From: Lethocerus indicus
Taxonomy: Eukaryota > Arthropoda > Insecta > Hemiptera > Belostomatidae
Reading direction: 5' to 3'
DNA length: 64,000 nucleotides
NCBI GenBank assembly: GCA_019843655.1
Contig: JACDQD010000008.1
Span: forward strand, 18,510,442 to 18,574,441
Below, one piece after another: positions 12,406 through 27,252 of this stretch (positions within the stretch are counted from its first letter, which is position 1; each line of letters opens with the position of its first letter). The translations under genes and the position numbers were made by a program. The notes beneath the pieces were generated by a model, which worked only from the letters and a program-made list of their open reading frames with translations, had not been told where the DNA came from and did no database searches.

Positions 12406-15400
12406 GAGATTATTGGTAAATTCCTAGATAAAAGTTCACATAGGTTTATTAGTTTTAAAACTGCATATAAACTTACCTGTTTAAGACAATGTACCGACTA
12501 TGACGGACGGTCGATTATCTCACAAAGGAGGGAGTAAAACGGAGGGTTTATTTGCTAAAAATGGGTGGCGGGGCCGGTGTTGGCCGGGGTCAGGGACCGG
12601 GAGGCCGGGGCCGCTAATGGGCCGCATCTCCCGGCCCGTAATTCAGTATCTTAGAGCGGGCTGCGTAACACTCGGACCCACGCATAGTGCACCCGCCGGC
12701 GGCGACGCCCCCGCGCCTATCAATGGTACCGATTTAGAACGGTCCCGGAGAAATTTCAGCCCCGAGTTTATTCTGTCGCTAGACGCTCTTTCAAACGCCC
12801 TATAAATAGCGGCGCCCCGGACCAAAATGGAACCGTTGTTTCGGAAGTGGAGGGCATATTTTAAAATCGCACATTCTGTGCCAGCGTTGAAATATAACTG
12901 TTGTGCCCCTATTTTAAGCATCGCGACAGCTGGTGCTATTCGAACGCAGTCGTGTGATAGTCTGGATATTATCGTCCTTGATTGCCTGCCAGAGTTTTAC
13001 AACAATGAATAAGCCATATTAAGTTAATGACGAACGACCGTTTGGAATTTTATCATTCGTGTGGTTTTCTCTGACCTTCTCTGTTGTTTAGCCGTATGAT
13101 GAGTCGTCTGTTACAATGTTGTCAACAGCATTCCGTTGCCTATACCTTGATGCGCCTAGGCATGACGTGTACCGATGGAGCATTTTGCAGTAAAAATGTT
13201 CATATATATTTGGACGACGGTTGGTTCTACGTTATATTATCTACGGAATTTTACACGCGATGACGTATTACCAAAGGAGCGAGAAATTCCAAATTTGTTT
13301 TTAACACGAATTACACCCTTTTTATCCCAGTTTCCCACATCCTCATTGGAATTCAGGTGCAGATGAGTGGGTTTACCTATATTTATGGGTCCATTTGTCC
13401 TAGTTATAAAGTAGGAGCTCTACCGCTGCCCTGGCATATAAAGAATTCTTCAAAATCCGTAACAACAATGATTGATGTTTTAAAGTACATACAACAAAAG
13501 GCCATATATAGTACCGGTATCAGTGCACTGATAATGTTAGTCTGATAGTGGTAAAGGGTACGCTTTGTTGACAAATGGAACTTGTATTTTATTACTTGTT
13601 CACTGATGTGAAGGGGAGCCCATACCGAACAAGCTACGGAAGACGCAAAATCGCGCTTTTGTCAATGCTATTTGGCATTAAAGCAGACTCACACTTGACT
13701 GACACAGTTTGACTAAAAGAAATAAATTAATATTTTTTGAGCCGAGCGCGAAAGGCTCGCGGAATTCTTTGCGGCACCTTAGCCGGCTAATCGACAGTTT
13801 CATTGTAACGGCTCGAGAAGCGAGTATGGTTATGGACTCTCATCTGTTTCAATTACTTCATCAGACCACGTACACGGAGCGTATGACAGTGAATTATTAA
13901 ATAACTGTAAGCTTTGTTTGGAAGGAAGTGAAACTATTAATAGATATCTCCGGCTTGAACGATTATTTAATATCAAGTAACTGGTATCGACAAAAAAACT
14001 GTAGTGGGGGGAGAATAGGGAGTTTTCAAAGGATTTTAAAAAAGAAAAAGGAATGAAAAATGAAAAGATGACAGGGAATACTTAATAGAGGGCCCCTGGC
14101 TCGAATTGAACGACCCGTAATAAAGCGAATGGAATCCCCAGGGAAACCGTATTAAATGAGCGATACGGACGAATAAAGCGTACGAGTCAAATACTGGGGA
14201 TTGTGGAACAATCTGAAAACGTGGCGAATTGCAAAGCGCAAATAGGTTTAACAAGCTTGAGTTGGTCAATAGAGATCCTTGCAAATTGTTCATTGCTTTC
14301 ACCAACGCCTGTTGTCAAATGTGCCGTGTAGGAGTGCTCCATTAATCCCCCGGACCATCTGCGTTGATTCTTGCTTTGGCTCCCCAAAACGTTTTGCGCT
14401 GTCGAATTCCCATTCGGATCTGGAAATTATTTAATAAACAATTATACAATTTTATTAGATATTGTTTGCGGAATTTATTATTTCGAAATTAATTATTTAT
14501 TCGATACAAAATGTCCTACAATCGTAAGAATTAGAACAATTGACTTAATTGGTACACAAATACAAATACGCATCAACAGAAACTAGTGTCGTAGTCTATG
14601 ATCAACATGTAAAGTCAGTTATAGTAAATATTAGTTATTTTTTCTGAAAAATATTGACAAAGTGAGATAAGTCGAGTATCTTTTTATCGATAAAACTGAT
14701 TGTTGAGATTCCGATTTTAAAATATTTATATCCTAACATTTTAAATTTCGTAACGTCCTATGTCAACCAAATAGCGACAACGAAATATAGCGGGTTATGC
14801 TTATTTGAATACTCGTTTTGAAAAAAGTTTTACCAAACACTATAAGAATGGATTTTCCATATCAACAAAATCAACACACTAAGCCAAAAATTAAAAGGTA
14901 TATGCAATTTCAGCAAATTCAGAAACAAAAATTAACAAATGACCAAGAACTTATACACTCAGTCTTTGTAGTGGAACAATAAATAAGCTAAAAAATCAAT
15001 GATTTTTACCTGACAACCTGTGTGATGAGCTGCCTGACAAAATGTGATGCCGGCATAATTGTCCCAGTTTCGTGGAACCCCCATTTCGAAACTGACCGTC
15101 GCCGCCGGCCGGTAGGGAGTCGCAAACTCAGCGAAAATGACCCGCCGTCAAGATAGGGCCGGGCAGGAAGAGAAAAATAGGAAAGCAAAAATGTGCGAAC
15201 CCATGCAATAAGAAGAAAACGGGTTGAACCGGTGGATTTTAATAGGAATGACTTCATAAATGTTTGTGTGCCCACATCCTATAAACAAATTGCCTCCTGC
15301 CCTCACCCCCGGCGTTCATTCTTGGGGGTGACGTCATATTTGATCGGTGCAAAGCTGCGGAGAGGCCTTGTTGCTGGGACTTATGAAAATAAATATACCC

Positions 15401-18400
15401 TTGGGCGACGGGCTTCGAATGAATCTCAATTCTCAGCGGCCGGACGGCGACAGGCAGATGGCCGGAACAGGTGGCCCACCTGAAAAACAAGGCATGGGGC
15501 CACGCCTGAGGGGAAAAAGATTTTGGGACTCTCCGAAGGCTAGCAGTCACTCTGTACAGATCCCACATCGAAACTGAGCAGATATGTTCTTCACGATTGA
15601 TTTATTAGACACGATAAAATTCGATTTTCCGTCAACCTATCAGAACTATTATTAGTTCAAACTGAACGATGATATAATTAAAAGACGATGAATATCTTTA
15701 CCATTCAACGTTCTTGAGATTAACCATATCCACACGCGGAAATATGTCCTATATAGGTCTCTCAAATTATACACTAAGTTTAATTAACTTAAGAAAATTA
15801 CTGCAAGTAATTGTTGCAGGAATAATTTTATGAAATCTTTTCTGAAAGAAACAAACTAGATTTAAAATCTGGTACTTTAAAATGTATTTGTTTATGTACA
15901 TATTGCTGTTTATGTAGGAATTATTTCTTTTGGAGTGGTATCCAAACCAATTTATATATTACCGGATTTCAAATTAACCCGCATATTTTCCATTTTATGA
16001 AAGACTAAAGCAAATTAGTTTCAATGTACTAAAACAGTATCCGGAAAATTTTCCTCGACGGAATTTGAGTAGAATTAAAATTGTTGTCGTCACATTGATG
16101 ATTTCTTATCACTGCCATAATTTCCTCCGAAATTCAAATAAACAGGTGAGTCACCATTCATAATCGCCGCCTAAATTTAATCCTGATCCTAGCGTCACGG
16201 GTGAATGGGGCACTCCAGCTGGGCGTGAGAGCTTACCGAGAAATTTAAATTGCGTCATCGGTGGACCGCGATTGGTGAGGAGCCTTTCTTTGACCGATAT
16301 GTGAGACATTCGAAGGCTAGTTTTTTTCAGAAAATAAATACATAAATGTTACTGTATCACAATAGTATTAACACCCACAACCGTGTCAGTTTTTAGATCT
16401 ATATACGGATTTGCTATCTAGGACGGGAGCTGAAGCCACCAGTATATTTCATAAAGATATTCGATAATCTCACCATAAACCATTCACAACGATCCGGCAA
16501 CCTCTCTGTCCTAAGGTGCCTTAAATATTACCGTGATTATTTATTACTTTAATAATCTCTATTATATTTGATCGCCAAAAGAAAAAAATTCAGTTTTATT
16601 ATTATTATTGGTTGTTTAAGGTTATTTACAGTTTCATTTTAATAACGTTTTATATTTGTCTGTAACTTATATATATGTACATGTAAAACCTAGAGGGTAT
16701 GCTGGAGTAAACGGGTGCCACTCGTTTAATGAGTCGAAAATTTGCAATTTAAGGAAAATTCGGTCCGCCACCATGGAATAGGAATCCGCGCACAATCAGT
16801 TTACGCCGTATCACACGTAACCGCTGAGCTATGCTGGACTTTCGGCTTTTCTCTGCAATTATACTTAATCCACTTCCAGTACATATGGACCACGTTCGCC
16901 ACGTGTGAAGCACCGAGTCAAATTCTCAGCACTGAATTTTCCTTCAATTGCTTATGAGTGAAACTCGTTTAGTCCGGGATACTCTCCTGGATGTATTGTA
17001 TATTGTATATAGATTCTCAAGTTATTACTATTCTTCTTTAAAATTAACCTTTAAAAATTCTTTGTCTGGTTAAACAACATTTATTAAACTAGAGCTTGGC
17101 CTTCGAAATTAAAACAAATATTATATCGTCGTTCCTGGCTGCGTATGAAATGGGTTCTTGTTTGTTCCTGAATATGGGGGAATCCCGCATATCCCTTCGC
17201 CGAAACTTGACCCAAAACTTCCACACCCATTTCACTGAATATCCCGAAATATCCTCATATGGTTCAGTATCTTTTTCCTGTTTTATTGCTCTTTAGTTTG
17301 AAAGGGTGAAAAACGGGGGATATAGAGTAACCAAAATTATGGACGACAAACCGCCTTTGAGCAGATAATAATTAAACTTTTCAATTAAATATATAGTAAT
17401 GAGAAAATGACCATAAGTTGGAAATTCAATACTTGTTTCTAGATTTTATGTGTATATCATAAGATATTGGAAGGCATTTTTTCTAATTTCAAATCTCCAA
17501 ATAATAATAATGAAAGTTTCGAAAATTGCTTTGAAAGAAAATTTCAACTGATTAAATGAGAGGAGCTTGTAAAGTTCAGTATACTTACTATTTTTATAGT
17601 GTAACTTTAAACATATTACAAGTTATATTTATGAAACTCAAAAAGTTAACCAATTTTCCTATAGCCCTGTCCAAGATCAAATACATACGTATTAAAAAAC
17701 GAGTTTACCATAGTGTGGAATAAATTTAACTTATAAGAGTATAGCTTAATAGTTAATTAGCTTGATAGTTATAGACAATTGTATCGTTTAAAATAATAAA
17801 GCGTATCTTCCACTTAGTTGAGACCGGGCTCTTCTATATTAGTTATGATGCACATTTATCTTTTCCAGGAGCCAGCCGGTTAAGCGCTTCCCTTCTAAGG
17901 CTTCGTTCGGCCGTCTGCCTTCTTAAGAAATCTGTTACCAATCCGTTTTCATCTATTCACTAAGGGGCCCATTAGTAAACACTGGGCCTCTTTTCTTTCC
18001 TCCGATAAAGACAAGTCACATGTCTATCGCCGAATTAGCAGCAACAATCACCATTTAAGGAGTGTCTGGGGCCTGACCTAATGCCGATATCGTTATCACA
18101 AGAGTGACTTACCAATCGGGAACCTGAAACGAGAGAAGAAAGTCCCGCGTGGAATACACTAGTTCCTAATTATAGCCTGTTGGCCAAATTATTCCGAGTT
18201 TTGCCAGCATGTTATCTACAAATCGTGTTATGTCCATAAACCCAAATAAGTAATTCCACTCTAGACTTGTAATGTAATTATGATTATGAGTTTATTTGTA
18301 TTATCGGTTCTAGACATACTCTATAAAAACGACTTAATATATATATATAAAACAAAACTGGAAGCATTGTTAGATATATAGGGAATATCCGTTTTTTCTG

Positions 18401-21400
18401 CTCTAGTACCAGTTGAAGTATTATTTCTAGGCCATTCCCATAAACATTCCGCTCGCCCCTAGATGGAATACATCGGAGGGAGTGAAATGTTAACCTAACC
18501 CAAAGCCTATATTCGTCCAAATCTAAACTGCCTGTAATCCACCTGACGGGATAACCGAACCATTGCCCTTTAAAAGGGTGTGGCGGTTGGCGATAACCTT
18601 CCAACGACCCGATTGAACAAGAACACCCTTAGAGATTCCCTTGAATCGCGGAGGAAAATCTAGATCGGTTTTCGAAAAATGTAATCGCTCTTTTGAAACC
18701 TACTTCATCATCTCATCGATATAATATATTGCTCTGTTCCGGTCCAATTGACGAGAGCATTTTTTCCGAGTATTTCCATTCTGAAGCGCCGCCGCGATAA
18801 TCGGTAATCTTGAAAACCCGTTGTTACACCATTAATTAATTTTCGTGACGTTCGTTGCCCTCACTTTATCGCCCTCACTTTGCGGAGTCGCAATAAAAAA
18901 TGCTATTTCTGTAGTACCTTAGACTAAAAATTTCTTATACTTCTTTCTCTACACAATGAGGGTCTTTTAATGGAAACTACTTCCACATTCGATACTTGAA
19001 TATTACTTAATATTGGTTCTCTCGTTCATATACGATAACAGATAAAAAAACTTTACAAGAAGAAAACAAGAAAATAAATAAATAAAAACTCTCGGGGCGT
19101 ATTCCATATAGGTTGTTGTTATTATAAAGACAAGTGGCCGGCGATTGCGAAACTCCGACCAATTATTGTTTTCACCTGGGGCATTTATCATCGGTCGATG
19201 TCCAGATTAATATGATGAAGCAGTCGACCGACAGTTGCGAAATTCAAATTTCGAATCGCACTACATGGTATTTTTTACAACACCTCTACGAGAACCCTCC
19301 ACGCCAACACATATCGGTCCCTGAGTGCTGTGCGGGAGTGATTTAAAGAGGGCCCTTATCTGGAAATGCCTTCAATAAACAGCTGAGTGGATCACTCTGA
19401 AATTAAATAATTTTTTCCCCTAACTAAAAGCCGACCGGATTTCTAAAATTTGATATTCTGAAATAAGTGCGGCCTTAGGATTTAGACCAATTCAAGTTTC
19501 CAACCTTTTCTGACATTGGGTGAATACATTTATTTGTTCGCATTATTCTGCCATTCTTTCTCTATATAATTAATTGAAGAAATATAGTCAGATTAAATAA
19601 AAGATTTTATATTTGTATACGATTCGACATTCATTGTATGGGGGCAATATTTCTAATATTTACTATATTTTTGCACGAGTCTTTTTTTATTAAATATTAA
19701 GCAGCGAGGGGGGCCATGCTTGAGTGCTCCGTAAAGGCAAAGAAGGGCGTGGTCCAAGGGATGAGAGGACAATGCTCTTGCCTGGCAAACCTAATAACGT
19801 GTAATGCTTCTGTCCTTGTAAGCACTTTGAAAATTTTCAAAATCCTTATGGATATCTATTTAATTACTATAAAAGGTAAGTTAACTATGTGGCTAAAAAT
19901 TCATTAAATGTTATTTATGTACTATCAGATAATAAAAATTACTAGTTCACGCTATTATAATCTAAATATTTACTCGAGACTATGATTCGCCCAGGAAGAA
20001 AACGGCATTTTGAAAAACCGAGGATGAGATTGCGTCGACAGATTAAATTGGGCAATTTGAGACGGGATGAGGATGTCGGAAGATTTGATAAATGCAATTA
20101 GAAGACATGGGCAAACATTATTTCCCCAGATGTAGTACCCTAACTGATAGGGATGAGGGGGGAAGCAAGTGATGATAAGTGAACCGGAAGAGTCGTTTAG
20201 ATGGAATTTTAAAAAATACCGTCCAGAAATTCATGTTTTTATTTTTCACTAGAAGGATTCACATGAATAACATATATCTTCAATATTTCATAACTAAAGA
20301 AATTATAGGAAAGTGATTCCCTTGAGTACTGCCTGACGCCATATACTCATAATATTGGCAATTCTAGAAAATAAAATTTGAGTGCTTACGGAATACGTAA
20401 GCAGCTCGAATCACGCACGATCCGGGATGTTGTAATTACATATGCAAAATAAAAGTGTCTTTATTTGTGATTCGTCGGGACGTGTGAACCCACACAAGGG
20501 AAGGGAGAGAAAAAAACCCGAGTGAAAATATAAGACGGGACCAGGTTTATAAAGTAAACTTTAAACCCTTCCTCAGCGGCATAAGGGACCGAAAAAATGT
20601 TGAACGGCGTTGGAATAAGCGAGGCATTTCGCTATAAGTATATTTCGCCCTTCTTTTAAATACCTTATTAGCTGAAAGGAGGGAGGCCGGGATATTATTT
20701 TTATTTTGAGATGTAAAAAGAACTCAAAAAGGACGACCCCTGGCATTTACAAAAGTCCTTTTTATTTCCAAGTCCATTTGTGCGGCACAAACAGACGAGG
20801 GGGAGGAGAGGGACAAAAAACTACGACTAGGCTGAGACCAGGGGTTGGGACCCCCATACGCCCCTTCACCCCACACGACGTCGCCTTCTCTCCCACATAT
20901 ATAACTTTTCTCGTATTCCTAAATCAAAACAAAAAGGCGCATCCCTTTCGCGTCAATTATTGTTTTTTCGCCAACGCTTCTCCAGTATGGTGTTTTTCCT
21001 TACATGTTTTAATATAAAGCGACTGCGATCCGACAGTACGTTTTCGGTTTCCAATTTCTTATCACGGTTCTCAGTATTGAGAAACTTTGCATTTTCCATT
21101 ATATCAAACGTACGATTCTTCATATTGTAATTTTTATAATCACCAAATTAATTATTAAGTTTTCAAAATGTTTTTAATTTTTTTATGAATAGCGTGGATC
21201 AGGTCCCATTTCAAGTCCAATAAACTCCGAATACCGAAATGGAATATCGAATAAACGTTTGTGGGTATTAAATTGAATACATACATATTACCTTTTGGAA
21301 TATAAATAGTATAGAGTCTGTAACCTGTCATAATGTTGCAGGGAGATGATGGAAGCACCCGTTATTGAATAATGGTGCTCCATTTAGAGTTATTTAAAAT

Positions 21401-22641
21401 GACTCGTGGAGCTAGAAAAGCGAATCCGTTAAACCGACCGCGTTTAATCTGTCTCCCGAATTGGAAATTTACCCCGCAGAAAATACTCCGAAATAATTGA
21501 AAAATCTGAAAATCATTTACATAGCCCGGTGCACGCCCAAGAAACGTGTAACCAACGGCAACCGGGTATCGATTTTTCGTTTACGCTATATACGACATCG
21601 TCGCTTCAATCCGGTGGGCGGTTTCGACGGTCGGGGAAACCCCTGTCAATTAGAATTTCGATCGGAATATAAATATATTAATGGTGTACAATTAGTTTTC
21701 GGAATTTTATAGGAGTCGGTGGTTCAGAGTGTCAAGGGACCGGGAGCTAGGGAGCGATTGTTGGGAATGGGAGGGGGGGACACGCCCTGCTCAGACTCAT
21801 GGAGGACGTTATCTAAAAAGGGAAGTCGTTTGGAAGTGCAGCTCGAAATTATAACCATATTGGGTAAAGGAGCTCTCCGTTCTCGCCGGCCTGCCCTGTT
21901 GAAGGCACCGGCCTCAAAAAAAACAACCTTAATTCAGAAATTCCGTCCGGGACCGTAAAATATTATATGACTCTATATCAATCGACTAAACTCACCAGTC
22001 TAATACCTTGGTGGAAGGAAATAGAATGAAGTTTACTGAGGCACTAAATTCGTAAATTTGGGTTTCTGCAACAAATGCTTTCAGTGCAACAAAAATTGAG
22101 ACGGAATTATTCTTGCCGATTTTTGCGTTTTAATTAGGGATAAGTTTATGTATTCGGTTAAAGTTGTTTCGAGAATTGTTTCTTTTTCAAAATGTTTAAA
22201 GCACTAAATACCTGGAGACGAATAAAAGTATGTGGTTTTAACGATATAAATATATACGTATCTACAACTATAGGAACTTACGTCCCGTAATATATCGTGG
22301 ATCAAAACTGGGCATTTAATTGGCGCGAAGGAAATTTGTTGGATCACCCTTTGCGTAATGCCCACGGGCCCGAAAAGTTGAATATTAAGTTTACCGCTAA
22401 TGACGGGACAGATTAAACGGGGAATGGCCGCCCGGGGCTTTCTTCTTTGAGGTTTTGTGTTGGCAAGTGCGTGTTGGCTTTGATCGCCTGGAGAATGGCA
22501 AAGCGCGTCTTATCCCCTTATCCCCCCGGGGCCGCGTTTTCGCTTCCCTACATGGACAGCGAGTACCGCGATTCCCCCGTCCGGATATAGGCGGAATCCA
22601 AATCGGAAGCTCGCCGCGCGAAGTTGGTTGCGCGAAGAAGA

Positions 22642-22658
22642 ATTGGCCCCTTATTTGG
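22642..22658. promoter_or_regulatory. CArG box with adjacent inverted CCAAT box
   Basis: A perfect CArG box, CCTTATTTGG, lies at 22649-22658, and an ATTGG (inverted CCAAT) at 22642-22646. Both sit inside the GC-rich island at 22.33-22.74 kb. The same pairing occurs at both candidate actin promoters about 6-7 kb downstream, so this could be a distal SRF/NF-Y element. A single site of this kind can arise by chance. Confidence 0.3.
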
Positions 22659-24961
22659 CCGGGAAGGCGAAACGAGAGCCACAATGGTTTTCACCTTGAC
22701 ACACATAACACTTTCAAGGCACGCCGCTGAGGCCATTTCCCTATCTTAATTTATCGGCAATTATTCACTTTTTACCTGTACCTTCCAAAACTAAACCCTG
22801 GAAATATAATAACATTCCAAAGGACCTATTCTGGTAAGTGGGAATTCATGTGTGCATTAGTGGAATCCGAATTTGAGTTGAAATTATCTAATATATAACA
22901 AATAATTGACGATCGGGTATTCAACTTTTAAGTGTTTAAAAATATTTCAATCCATTACCCGAAAGTAAACCAAGACCACAGTAACGTTATATTGCAGTAA
23001 TAAAAGGAAGTCTCGTCGACAGCGTTATAGCCACCAACAAAAAAACCACCGACGATGGCGAGAATATGAAACCAATCTATATTAGGACCTAGCAGAGAAG
23101 TCAAACAAATTAAGTAGTAATATATTTTTAATTACCGTTAAAAATATATACATTATAGCGAATATTATGACTTATCTTCCTCCTATCAAATTACTCCCTA
23201 GACAGATTTGAACACAAAGTTTCTGCAGATAATTCTTCCTCATTACCCGGAAGACTGCCGTCGTCATCCCGATACCTAACAAATCTAGATATTATCAAAT
23301 TGAAACGTATTCCAACCGAGTTTAGTAACTTGCCTTTCTTTAATAAGGGGGAACTTTCGTTCTCAGGGGCTCCGGATTGAAAATGACTCCTTCGAATACT
23401 CTCTCCGCTCCTTATTTGCATGCGATTTGTGTGTGGCCGGAGGCCATCTCCCGGTGGACCCGGGTAGTCGGTGTCGCCCCACATGACTCACACGCCGATT
23501 TGAGTTATCGCCTCGCGTTGTGTGTGAGGGCCGCCGTATCAAGAACAAGGCCTATGGCCAACAATCTGTGCCGCCGCGAGCTTTTCCTTGGGAACTACCC
23601 GGTTCTAAATTCGATTAACCTTTCTGTTCGGCCGACCTTCCGGTACCTTCGCGGACCTTTGGCCAAGATAAAGTACGCCGACAGCCGACCAGTTTAGTTC
23701 AAGTTATAATTGTACTCGGGCGTCTTAATTACGTTCGTGTTATTTTCGTCGCTCATTTGCGCTGCCAGAGTGCTTCAATATTAGAATATTATTTACAATG
23801 ATTATCGATTTCTGAAGTTAAAAGGACTTTTTTCATTCTTAAGGTGCATACTTTTTTATGTCTTATGTATTTAACAGGAAGTATAGTTTTTGTACTCAAC
23901 ACTGGAAAACCGGATCCTGTCATGATTATCTACAATACAATCGTAACCTTCTAAATTTCAAAATATATGGATTCCCGATGCTTATTAACTATCAGTCCAC
24001 TTATCCTTGTCTCCTGGCCTGCTTGGCCAGAGGTTAATATATATCCGGCTTCTGCATATTCAGTCAGTACTCCGTGGCCAACATAATGAAATCATACTTA
24101 CGCCTGTCGGTTGAAGGAACCACACCCGGTGCAGGTCAGAGTAGATAATATTTTTCGAAGTAAGATTAAGACTTAGATTTCTGGGGGATATATCTTACCC
24201 TCCTACATTTCAATCCTTTATTCGCAGTTTTCGTTTTTTATTCGGCGGACTTTATAACATGGTGCCTCCTTTCCGACCTGTACCACTTCCGGCTCGTCTT
24301 CCTCCGCGTAAATTTTGTTTTTGTTTGTCCGGACGCGCGATTAGTCCCAGACACGGTGGTTCCCTCGTGGCCGCCGGCATTTGGTGAAATAGCGGTCGCC
24401 ACGCATTTAAAACTCCGTTCCGGCCGAACTGAGCGCATGTAATTTTAACGGTACCGATCGCTCTGTTGAAACAACGATCCCCGCCGGTCCTGGAAGGATA
24501 ATGGGGAAGCGAGTGAACCGAGCCGGGGGAAAGGGAGAGAGCGGGCCCGCCCGTCGAGGGCCATAACCTCAGCCCAGACACAATCGATACTAACCCCAAC
24601 AGCTGATACCTACCCCTCCCTTTTGCGAAATTTAATTATTAACCGTTTAAAATATGACCTTTCCTCTCTCCTCTGACCAGACAGTTTGCTCCGGAGTTTG
24701 CCTATTACACCCCAACCAGCCGGGAACGAATGCTAAAATTACCGCACTGCCAAAACACGTTTGCTGAAGTTTGCCGATCGATATTAAAGCTATTGCAGAT
24801 ATTGAGAAAGCGTAAGCTAATTCATATTGCTTTTCATTCCACATTGCTAAATCCATCCTATTCCCAATTGTTTGTAGACAGAATTTTTAAATACCTGCGA
24901 TTTATTGAAATTTAAATTACTATAATCTTTTTCCCCGCGAGAAAAGATAGATAGTTGTGTC

Positions 24962-24964
<3 letters not shown>

Positions 24965-25004
<40 letters not shown>
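24965..25004. repeat. TA dinucleotide microsatellite
   Basis: Uninterrupted TA repeat of about 40 bp in intergenic DNA. No associated gene is seen. Confidence 0.95.
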
Positions 25005-25007
<3 letters not shown>

Positions 25008-25785
25008 TTCCACACAAACATATATTTGAATTGCCTCAGAGGACAATGCATTGCGTACAATTAGAATGCGCCAAGACGTCCTAACGTTCGGCGTGCAGAC
25101 GTGGCAGCCGGAAATTTTGCAGCGCTGACACACCCACACCCATAAACGGTTTCGTCGCGGAACGGGTACATTTTCTTCTTCAGTATCCAAGAACGTGACA
25201 TTGAATTGCTGCATAATTATAGCAGTATAATGCTCGATCGAATTCGGGCTGAATTCACACTCAATGAACGCATTTCTGTGACAAAATTAAGGTTATTTAT
25301 TATTGGACATATATGTTTTATTTTTCGAGCAGTATCATCCATTTTACAGATGTTTCTGGCATAAAAGAATACTGCATTTACGGGCATTTGAACAATATAG
25401 CAGTATTCCTTATTGAGTACGCAGCTACTATTACTCAATACAATTCGTATGTACAATAATATTCAATTCTTAACGATAATCTCCTCCGATGTTTATTCCA
25501 GCTTTTAATTACGGTGCATTCCAAAGTATTATTCGCAAGTATGTTGAGATATCTTAGGGTAATGAAATTCGGCTTGACATCTGTCCATGAGTAACTACTA
25601 CGCCCCATTGATTTTCTACAGGATCGGTTTGTCGCAAAAGGTCAATTTTCCTTTCTTTAACCGATTGTTGTTTTAATAGTTTCTTTAAATTTTTTAATTT
25701 CTTTAGATTCCACACATCCTTAGTCAAAGATAGCTTTCTTCAGACGGAATGTGTTTCGGAAATTAACGATTTTCCCACTTACCCC

Positions 25786-25818
25786 CTACACGTGGTGAGC
25801 GTTGTACACGTGGTGCGC
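25786..25818. promoter_or_regulatory. Tandem repeat with two CACGTG E-boxes
   Basis: The motif TACACGTGGTG(A/C)GCG occurs twice in direct orientation, 18 bp apart, so that perfect palindromic E-boxes CACGTG lie at 25789-25794 and 25807-25812. Such sites are bound by bHLH-PAS and Myc/Max/USF-type factors. The duplicated arrangement is visible; a function is only inferred. Confidence 0.35.
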
Positions 25819-27252
25819 GATTGCCCAGTCTTCAACCTACCGTTTCTTTAATACATTGGGCGAATCTATACAATTTTCGTATTTGAGAATGAAGATGTGT
25901 ATGTCTGACGCGATAGTCTTCCTATTTAAAGTACAAATATGATAATTAATGTGCCATTAGGTCGGATACCGCGTGCCGATGTGCACCAAAATGTGGCATA
26001 AAATTTGGTATAGTTTATAAACAATTGACTGCGGTCTAAAAACTGAAATAAGAATTTCCGCTGTGCAGCGAAGGGGTTAAAGTACGCGGAAATATCGGTT
26101 TCATCGTTCGGGGCACCGCCCAATTTCTGAAGCACATGAGCCGCCCTATCCTCTCGGTGGGGAACGCCTTTGAGAGAATAATACTGCTGAAGACTGTGAG
26201 AAAAAATTAATATTCATGAATGAACTGGAAACATAGAGGGGTGAATGAACAAGGGACTCGGGCCAGAACCTCGGACAATGATTTTTATCATTCTATAAAA
26301 CGTAAATTACGATTAACTCTGTGGAAAGAGTCGACGACTGTATTCTACAAAACTTCCAACTGTATCGATCGTCTCCATATAGAAATGTTGGAACGTGAAG
26401 TAGGAAAAAGTAAAATATTCCGAATACTATTTTGACTCAATGATAAGTTCATAAATCGATAGAAAAGCTCCGTTTCTGTTATTTGAACAGTGATCAATAA
26501 CCGGTCCCAATAATGGTGGAAGACGAGGGGCGTGCATCTTCGTTGCCCATTATTTGTTCGGACGGATGGACTCTTACGCAACATCAACGTTGAGAGCGTT
26601 CCTAAAAAAGGATAACAGAGTCTATAGACAAGTCCGCCTTGAATATTAGCGAGATAGAATTAAGAAAGCCACTCTCTTTTGGTTTTATGGATGCTTAAAG
26701 TATTCAGAAATTGAACTAGGACTAAAGCAAAGCGCGATACTTGGTAATAATTCACAGTTGACCGAAAATAAAAACGTTCGTAACAAATAATCTGATAATA
26801 ATAATTGGATAATGATAATTCAAAAAAGTAAGGTAATAGATTAAAGGAAAACTGTCACCTCAAAATTACCAACCACTTTTGAGCATTTAAAAACAGGGTT
26901 AAACCATTTTTAAACATGAAAATTAGAAAACAAAGTTAAATTTTGAACAGAATAGAATACATTTTAGTAAAATTATGAGCACTGAAAACCACCTTTCGAC
27001 TGTTGGAATTCTAGTTTCAAACCGGATTCCAGTCTTGGCTATATAAAACTGACTGCGCACATTTGCAAAAATGCAGTTGTCTCCGAGAACCGGCGTTGGA
27101 ATGGATCCTCGGCACAACATGGGTCTTCCAACGCCATGTTTCCTTTCAGGAAATACCCAGAGGCCAACCGTTCAAACATTTTAAATCGAAATATAAAATT
27201 ATGTGTAGTAAAATCATAAGTGGACAGATAACCCTGCTTTACTATTTCTGAT

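Noticed and set aside
24252..24599. A 115-codon minus-strand open frame
   Set aside because: It lies in a CG-rich island where stop codons are rare by composition. Frames are open on both strands and the translation has low similarity to any fold.
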